Assembly: GCA_013151575.1 (NCBI GenBank)
Contig: JAADHZ010000098.1
Span: 1 to 34,401, forward strand
Direction: 5' to 3'
From: Gammaproteobacteria bacterium
Lineage (GTDB): Bacteria; Pseudomonadota; Gammaproteobacteria; SZUA-152
DNA length: 34,401 bases
Positions 28,785 through 34,401 of the stretch are shown in pieces (positions within the stretch are counted from its first letter, which is position 1; every line of letters begins with the position of its first letter). A program made the translations under genes and the position numbers. Under the pieces are notes generated by a model that saw only the letters and a program-made list of their open reading frames with translations, ran no database searches and was not told where the DNA came from.

Positions 28785-30050
28785 ATGGACAACCAGACGA
28801 TTGTCGTCAAAAAGATAAAGAAGGGTGGGCACGGCCATCATGGTGGCGCGTGGAAGGTGGCCTTTGCCGATTTTGCCGTGGCCATGATGGCGTTTTTTTT
28901 ACTGCTGTGGCTTATCGCTTCCACCACCAAGGAAGAAAAAGCGGGGTTGTCCGAGTATTTCAGCCCACCCACCCAGGGTTTTGCCGATGGCAGCGGCGTC
29001 AGCAAAGATATTATCGATATGGGAGGGGGACAGAAAATTTCCCAAGGTGATGATTCCAGCGAGAATGCCCGGGAGGCCCGCGCGCCTAACGAGGCGGAAA
29101 TTCAGCAAGCCGTCGAGATGGAAAAAGAACGGCTGGAATCGTTGATGGAAGACCTGAAAAAGGCCATTGAGGCCAGCCAGGCCCTCAAACCTTTCAAGGA
29201 CCAATTGTTGCTGGACATTACAGCGGAAGGTTTGCGCATCCAGATTGTCGATAAAGAAAACCGCCCCATGTTTGACAGTGGAAGCGCGGAGCTGAAGGAC
29301 TACACCAAGGTCATTCTGCACGAACTCGCCAAGAGCATTAACACGGTGCCCAACAAAGTCAGCCTCACCGGCCATACGGATGCGACGCGTTTTGTGGGGC
29401 GAAAAAATTACAGCAATTGGGAATTGTCGGCGGACCGTGCCAACACCTCCCGCCGCGAGCTGATTACCGGTGGGCTCAAGGATGGAAAAATAGTCAAGGT
29501 GATGGGGCTGGCATCCACGGTATTATTTAACAAAGCGGAACCGCGTAGCCCCATCAACCGACGCATCGCGATCATCGTGATGAACAAGGCTGCCGAGGAG
29601 GCCCTGCTGAGTCCGGTACAGCCAGTATCCGACGGTGAAGAGGCCAGGGTATTGATAGAGCAGGGTGTGGGTGGCGCAACGGTGCAGAAACCCGTTGAGA
29701 AAATCGCCCGCGAACAGGATGGAAAAAATGAAGGGCAACATGCGCACGATACTGAAGTCGCCGCTGATGCCAAGGCAAAACATCCGTTAGAACCGGTGCC
29801 GACGGAAACTCCCGCCGCAGAGCTGAAGGCGACTCAGGACATTCCACCACCCCCAGTGTCAGAAGGCCACCACGAAGCTGGGGGTGAGCCCGCAGGAAAA
29901 CATGCTCAAGGCAACAAAAAAACGGCCAAAAAACGCCCACCGACGGCAGAGCCTGGCGAGCCCGACTACACGGGCATGAGCATTGCGGAGCGTATCAAAG
30001 CGCGGCGAGAATGGAATCGCCAACGCAGCAAAGCGGCCAAAAACCGGTGA
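28785..30050 (+). CDS. motB: Flagellar motor protein MotB
   Basis: 421 aa; KKGGHGHHGGAWKVAFADFAVAMMAFFLLLWLI, OmpA-type KVSLTGHTDATRF; long charged C-terminal extension. Confidence 0.93.
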   Translation: MDNQTIVVKKIKKGGHGHHGGAWKVAFADFAVAMMAFFLLLWLIASTTKEEKAGLSEYFSPPTQGFADGSGVSKDIIDMGGGQKISQGDDSSENAREARAPNEAEIQQAVEMEKERLESLMEDLKKAIEASQALKPFKDQLLLDITAEGLRIQIVDKENRPMFDSGSAELKDYTKVILHELAKSINTVPNKVSLTGHTDATRFVGRKNYSNWELSADRANTSRRELITGGLKDGKIVKVMGLASTVLFNKAEPRSPINRRIAIIVMNKAAEEALLSPVQPVSDGEEARVLIEQGVGGATVQKPVEKIAREQDGKNEGQHAHDTEVAADAKAKHPLEPVPTETPAAELKATQDIPPPPVSEGHHEAGGEPAGKHAQGNKKTAKKRPPTAEPGEPDYTGMSIAERIKARREWNRQRSKAAKNR

Positions 30051-30071
30051 ATCGGTAGTGCAGTTTCTGCG

Positions 30072-30086
30072 CCGGGTGTAACCCGG
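30072..30086. repeat. Hairpin CCGGGT-GTA-ACCCGG between motB and aroC
   Basis: Perfect 6-bp inverted repeat, 3-nt loop; no T-tract. Confidence 0.5.
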
Positions 30087-30099
30087 TACAATGCCGGGC

Positions 30100-31203
30100 A
30101 TGTCTGGAAATACCTTTGGTAAACTTTTTTCTGTCACCTCCTTTGGAGAAAGTCACGGCCCGGCCATCGGTTGTATCATCGACGGCTGCCCGCCCGGGCT
30201 GGCCCTCAGCGAAGCTGATTTACAGGGCGACCTGGACCTGCGCAAGCCTGGCACCTCGCGCCACACCACCCAACGCCGTGAGGCCGATGAGGTGCAGATT
30301 CTCTCCGGCGTGTTCGAAGGCCAGACCACTGGCACGCCCATCGCGCTGCTCATTCACAACACCGACCAGCGCTCCAAAGACTATTCCAACATCCTGGACC
30401 GCTTCCGGCCTGGTCACGCGGATTACACCTACCAGCAAAAATACGGCCTGCGCGATTATCGCGGCGGCGGGCGTTCCTCAGCGCGGGAGACCGCCATGCG
30501 CGTGGCGGCCGGCGGCGTCGCCAAAAAATATCTGGCGGAAAAATACGGCATTGCTATTCGTGGTTATCTCAAACAACTCGGCCCGATTGTGGCCGAAATG
30601 CTGGATTGGGACGAGGTGCACAATAACCCGTTCTTTTGCCCCGACAGCAGTAAAATAGAGGAGCTGGAAGCCTACATGGACGCCCTGCGTAAATCCGGCG
30701 ATTCCATCGGCGCGCGTATTAACGTGGTGGCCAGCGGCCTGATGCCCGGTCTCGGTGAACCCATTTTTGACCGCTTGGATGCTGATATCGCTCACGCCAT
30801 GATGAGCATCAACGCGGTGAAAGGCGTAGAAATCGGCGCCGGTTTCGAGAGCGTGGTGCAAAAGGGCACCGAGCATCGCGACGAAATCACCCCGGACGGT
30901 TTTCTCAGCAACCACGCTGGCGGCACCCTTGGTGGTATTTCCTCGGGGCAGGATATTTTGGTGAGCATGGCGCTCAAACCCACTTCCAGCCTGCGCCTGC
31001 CAGGCAGAAGCGTGAACCTGCAAGGCGAGCCCATTGAGGTGATCACCAAGGGCCGCCACGACCCCTGCGTCGGCATCCGCGCCACGCCTATCGCCGAGGC
31101 CATGCTGGCCATCGTGCTGATGGATCACCTACTGCGCCATCGTGCGCAGAATGCGGATGTGGAGAGCGGAGTCTCCGTCATTCCGGCAAGCCCCAAGTCG
31201 TAA
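30100..31203 (+). CDS. aroC: Chorismate synthase
   Basis: [76 protein letters not shown] track start is 30091; the second ATG is likelier. Confidence 0.97.
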   Translation: MSGNTFGKLFSVTSFGESHGPAIGCIIDGCPPGLALSEADLQGDLDLRKPGTSRHTTQRREADEVQILSGVFEGQTTGTPIALLIHNTDQRSKDYSNILDRFRPGHADYTYQQKYGLRDYRGGGRSSARETAMRVAAGGVAKKYLAEKYGIAIRGYLKQLGPIVAEMLDWDEVHNNPFFCPDSSKIEELEAYMDALRKSGDSIGARINVVASGLMPGLGEPIFDRLDADIAHAMMSINAVKGVEIGAGFESVVQKGTEHRDEITPDGFLSNHAGGTLGGISSGQDILVSMALKPTSSLRLPGRSVNLQGEPIEVITKGRHDPCVGIRATPIAEAMLAIVLMDHLLRHRAQNADVESGVSVIPASPKS

Positions 31204-31245
31204 CTGTATTTTAGACAAGGCGGCTTTTTCTTGTTTGGGCAATTA

Positions 31246-31330
31246 AACGCAGAGATCACAAAGGCGCAGAGGCACAGCGTTTTCCAAATGTTTTTTCTCT
31301 GCGCCTCTGTGTCTCCGCGACCTCTGTGTT
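31246..31330. repeat. Inverted repeat of CGCAGAG-type units
   Basis: Left arm AACGCAGAGATCACAAAGGCGCAGAGGCACAG, right arm CTCTGCGCCTCTGTGTCTCCGCGACCTCTGTGTT; extensive complementarity in the aroC-MFS spacer. Confidence 0.75.
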
Positions 31331-31373
31331 ATTTACGGGGCTGTTTTAAAACTGCCCCCTTTCCCCTGCTGTA

Positions 31374-32516
31374 ATGCCTTACTGGCGCCTGTCCGGCTTT
31401 TACCTGTTTTATTTTGCGCTGGTGGGTGCGCTGATCCCCTATTGGTCACTGTACCTCAAAGAGCTGGGTTTTTCCGCGCGTGACATTGGCACGCTGATGG
31501 CGCTGGTGATGGCCACTAAAATCGTCTCCCCCAATGTGTGGGGCTGGATCGCCGACCACACTGGCAAACGCATGTTGATCGTGCGTCTGGGTTGCCTGCT
31601 GGCAGCAATGGCTTTTGCCGGTGTGTTTTTGGGAAATGGCTACTGGTGGTTAGTTTTGGTAATGCTGGTGTTCAGTTTTTTCTGGAATGCCACCCTGCCG
31701 CAGTTCGAAGCCACCACGCTTAATTATCTCGGCGAACAAAGTCACCGCTACAGCGGCATTCGCCTGTGGGGTTCCGTTGGATTTATCGTCGCCGTGGCGG
31801 CATTAGGGCCGGTGCTGGATACACAGGGCGTCACCATCCTACCGGTAATTTTGATGGTGCTGTTTGTGGCCATGTGGTTGTCCAGCCTGCTGGTGCCGGA
31901 GCGGGTCGTGCAGCATCTGCCGTTAACCCACGAACCCCTGCTCAAGGTACTGCGTCGACCGGAGGTACTGGCGCTGCTGGTGGTGTGTTTTTTATTGCAG
32001 GCCAGCCACGGGCCGTACTACACCTTTTACACCCTTTATCTGGAAGACCACGGCTATTCGCGCTCGTTGATCGGCCAGTTATGGGCGTTGGGCGTGGTCG
32101 CCGAAGTCGGAGTGTTCCTGCTGATGCACCGCTGGGTGCCGCGCTTCGGGTTGCGCAATCTTCTTTTGTTTAGCCTGGGGCTGACGGCCCTGCGTTGGGT
32201 GTTGATCGGCCAGTTCCCCGAGCTAACTTCAGTGATAGTTTTTGCGCAGCTATTGCATGCCGCCAGCTTCGGTATTTATCACTCAGTCGCCATCCAACTG
32301 ATTCATCGCTATTTCACCGGTCGTAATCAGGGGCGCGGGCAGGCCCTGTACAGCAGCGTGAGTTTCGGTGCCGGTGGCGCAGTGGGTAGTTTTGCCAGTG
32401 GACTGGGTTGGGACACGATCGGTCCCGCCAATGTTTATTGGTTGGCAGCATTGCTCGCAGTGTTGGCGCTGGGCGTCGCCGCGGTGTGGATACGACCTGT
32501 TGCGTGCGAGAAGTGA
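31374..32516 (+). CDS. MFS transporter (3-phenylpropionate/HcaT-like)
   Basis: 380 aa, 12-TM pattern; YWRLSGFYLFYFALVGALIPYWSLYLKELGFSARDIGTLMAL, GSVGFIVAVAALGPVLD. Confidence 0.88.
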   Translation: MPYWRLSGFYLFYFALVGALIPYWSLYLKELGFSARDIGTLMALVMATKIVSPNVWGWIADHTGKRMLIVRLGCLLAAMAFAGVFLGNGYWWLVLVMLVFSFFWNATLPQFEATTLNYLGEQSHRYSGIRLWGSVGFIVAVAALGPVLDTQGVTILPVILMVLFVAMWLSSLLVPERVVQHLPLTHEPLLKVLRRPEVLALLVVCFLLQASHGPYYTFYTLYLEDHGYSRSLIGQLWALGVVAEVGVFLLMHRWVPRFGLRNLLLFSLGLTALRWVLIGQFPELTSVIVFAQLLHAASFGIYHSVAIQLIHRYFTGRNQGRGQALYSSVSFGAGGAVGSFASGLGWDTIGPANVYWLAALLAVLALGVAAVWIRPVACEK

Positions 32517-32530
32517 AATTTTCTTTGAAA

Positions 32531-34401
32531 ATGGGAAAAATGGTGATGCGGCTTAGAAAGTTGTATTTATTGATGTTGTCGGTGGCTTTGTTGCTGGCGT
32601 CCATGGGAACGGCTCTGGCAGATGACGCCGCACAGACGGCTTATGATAATGGCCAATACGAGCAGGCGGTAAAGCAGTGGCGTAAACGCGCCAACAATGA
32701 TGACACCGAGGCACAGAATCGGCTTGGGGAGCTGTATCGCAAAGGTCATGGTGTTGAACGCAACTATAAAAAGGCGGCACAGTGGTTCAGGCGAGCCGCC
32801 AGGCTGGGAAATGCCGAGGCACAGTTCAACCTGGGTGCATTGTATCGTGTGGGCAAAGGTGTAAAAAAAGATTCCAAACTGGCTGCTCAGTGGTATCAGC
32901 GAGCGGCAAAAAAAGGTTATGCCAAAGCGCAGTTTAGTTTTGGCTTGATGTTAGAAAATGGTCGTGGTGTTGAACATGACCATGTTGCTGCTCGCGAGTG
33001 GTATGTCAAAGCTGCTACGCAAGGCCATCGCAAAGCCGTGAAACGGCTGAAAATTCTCAAGGTAGATTCAAAAAAACGCATTGCAGGTAATCCCGCTGAG
33101 GTTTTGCGCAGAGCCGCGCGTAACGGAAACCTGGAAAGTGTGCAGCGTCTCGCCAAATATGCAAATAAAGCCGCAGATGGACAAGGCACTACACCTCTGA
33201 TGGTGGCGGCTGAAAAAAATTATCATGCGGTGGTTGCGGCACTGCTGTCTGCAGGTGCCAAAGTGGATGTGCGCAACAAACAAAAGGAAACGGCTTTGTT
33301 ATTGGCCAGTAAAACCGGTGCCTTGGAAACCGTGAACTATTTGTTGAAGGCCGGTGCACGTGTTGCCCATTCGGACAGTTTTACACGCACGCCGTTGATG
33401 GTGGCAGTCGATAAAAATCACCCTGCGGTTATCCAGCGTTTGTTAGACGCCAGGGCCGACCCAAATCGTCGTGACAAACGCGGCGAATCGGCATTTAGCC
33501 GAGCAGTGAAACGTAGTAAGCCCAAATTGGTCACATTGTTGTTGAAACACGGCGCCAACGTCAACCAACGCGATAACAGCGAAGTACCGCTATTGATGGT
33601 GGCGATAAACCATCGGCAAACCGGGATCATTCAAACATTATTGGCTGCGGGAGCTGATGTGTCCGCTAAAACAGATGATGGTCGCACGGCTTTGCTGAAC
33701 GCGGCTAACAACGGTTTTTCTGAAGGGCTGTCTTTGTTGTTGCAGAAAGTGTTGCCGCAGGGGCTTGCGGTAAATCAAACAGACCAGCGAGGCTGGACCG
33801 CGTTGATGTTGGCAGTAAAAAATGGTCATATAAAATCAGTGGATGTGTTACTGAAAGCCAAAACATTTTCTAATAAACAGATCAATGCACAAAACGAATA
33901 CGGCGATACCGCTTTGATGATTGCCAGTAACGTGGGGCAGGTTGAGGTGGTTAAACGCCTGTTGCAGGCTGGTGCAGATGTGCAGCGACGAAACAAACAG
34001 ACCTGGACTGCATTAATGTTTGCGGCTGCCAAGGGTTATTTGGCGATCACCGGAGAGCTTATTACCGCGCGTGCCAAACTCAATGCACGCAATCGCATGA
34101 ATGAAACTCCACTGATGTTTGCAGCAGAACAGGGGCACCTGAAAACGACAACGTATTTGTTGGACAAAGGCGCACGCATCAACTTGCGTAATCGCGCTGG
34201 ACATTCCGCGCTAAGTTTAGCGCGACAAAACAAAAAAACTACGGTGGTCGCCTTGTTGAAAAAGCGTGGCGCACAAACACATGCAATACCGGCGGCACCT
34301 AAATTTACACCGGCAAAAAACAAAAAAATCCGCAAATTGTATCAAGGCTGGACGCCGTTGATGGAAGCCGCTTGGGAAGGTCGTCTCGGCGTAGTGAAGC
34401 A
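32531..34401 (+). CDS. Exported Sel1-repeat plus ankyrin-repeat protein (truncated by the window edge)
   Basis: Open frame from ATG 32531 to the edge with no stop, so absent from the ORF track. Signal peptide (RLRKLYLLMLSVALLLASMGTALAD), about three Sel1 units (AEAQFNLGALYRVGKGVKKDSKLAAQWYQRAAKKG), then about eleven ankyrin-like units (ETPLMFAAEQGHLKTTTYLLDKGARINLRNR). Confidence 0.9.
   Translation, partial: MGKMVMRLRKLYLLMLSVALLLASMGTALADDAAQTAYDNGQYEQAVKQWRKRANNDDTEAQNRLGELYRKGHGVERNYKKAAQWFRRAARLGNAEAQFNLGALYRVGKGVKKDSKLAAQWYQRAAKKGYAKAQFSFGLMLENGRGVEHDHVAAREWYVKAATQGHRKAVKRLKILKVDSKKRIAGNPAEVLRRAARNGNLESVQRLAKYANKAADGQGTTPLMVAAEKNYHAVVAALLSAGAKVDVRNKQKETALLLASKTGALETVNYLLKAGARVAHSDSFTRTPLMVAVDKNHPAVIQRLLDARADPNRRDKRGESAFSRAVKRSKPKLVTLLLKHGANVNQRDNSEVPLLMVAINHRQTGIIQTLLAAGADVSAKTDDGRTALLNAANNGFSEGLSLLLQKVLPQGLAVNQTDQRGWTALMLAVKNGHIKSVDVLLKAKTFSNKQINAQNEYGDTALMIASNVGQVEVVKRLLQAGADVQRRNKQTWTALMFAAAKGYLAITGELITARAKLNARNRMNETPLMFAAEQGHLKTTTYLLDKGARINLRNRAGHSALSLARQNKKTTVVALLKKRGAQTHAIPAAPKFTPAKNKKIRKLYQGWTPLMEAAWEGRLGVVK

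Noticed and set aside
1-34401. CRISPR array or canonical defence island
   Set aside because: No regularly spaced identical repeats and no cas or recognisable defence genes were seen; the only RT is a group II intron remnant with intron-type C-terminus, not a retron or DGR.

Overview
The window is gammaproteobacterial chromosome, mostly housekeeping genes. These include ampD, a ROK sugar kinase, the cobU/cobT/cobC/cobS cluster with btuF, a perM-like permease, an RND pump subunit, yffB-dapD-dapC, tRNA-Ser(GGA), motA/motB, aroC and an MFS transporter. The left edge holds a decayed group II intron reverse transcriptase. The most interesting block is about 4.67-13.56 kb. It is a co-oriented set encoding a secreted protein, three TPR proteins (two with lipoboxes), a small exported protein, one MotA/TolQ/ExbB subunit, two different ExbD/TolR subunits and a TonB/AgmX-PglI-like protein with a Lys/Glu-rich linker. 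This looks like a proton-driven trans-envelope machine resembling the core of the Myxococcus Agl-Glt gliding apparatus, with no obvious adhesin or cytoplasmic regulators nearby. One of its ExbD/TolR subunits has Asn where the proton-carrying Asp is expected, while the second retains Asp. Other notable points are a motA frameshift explained by a 4-bp TTGC duplication, a Sel1+ankyrin exported protein running off the right edge (absent from the ORF track because it has no stop in the window), and several structured intergenic regions. All calls come from reading sequence and motifs; no database search was run.
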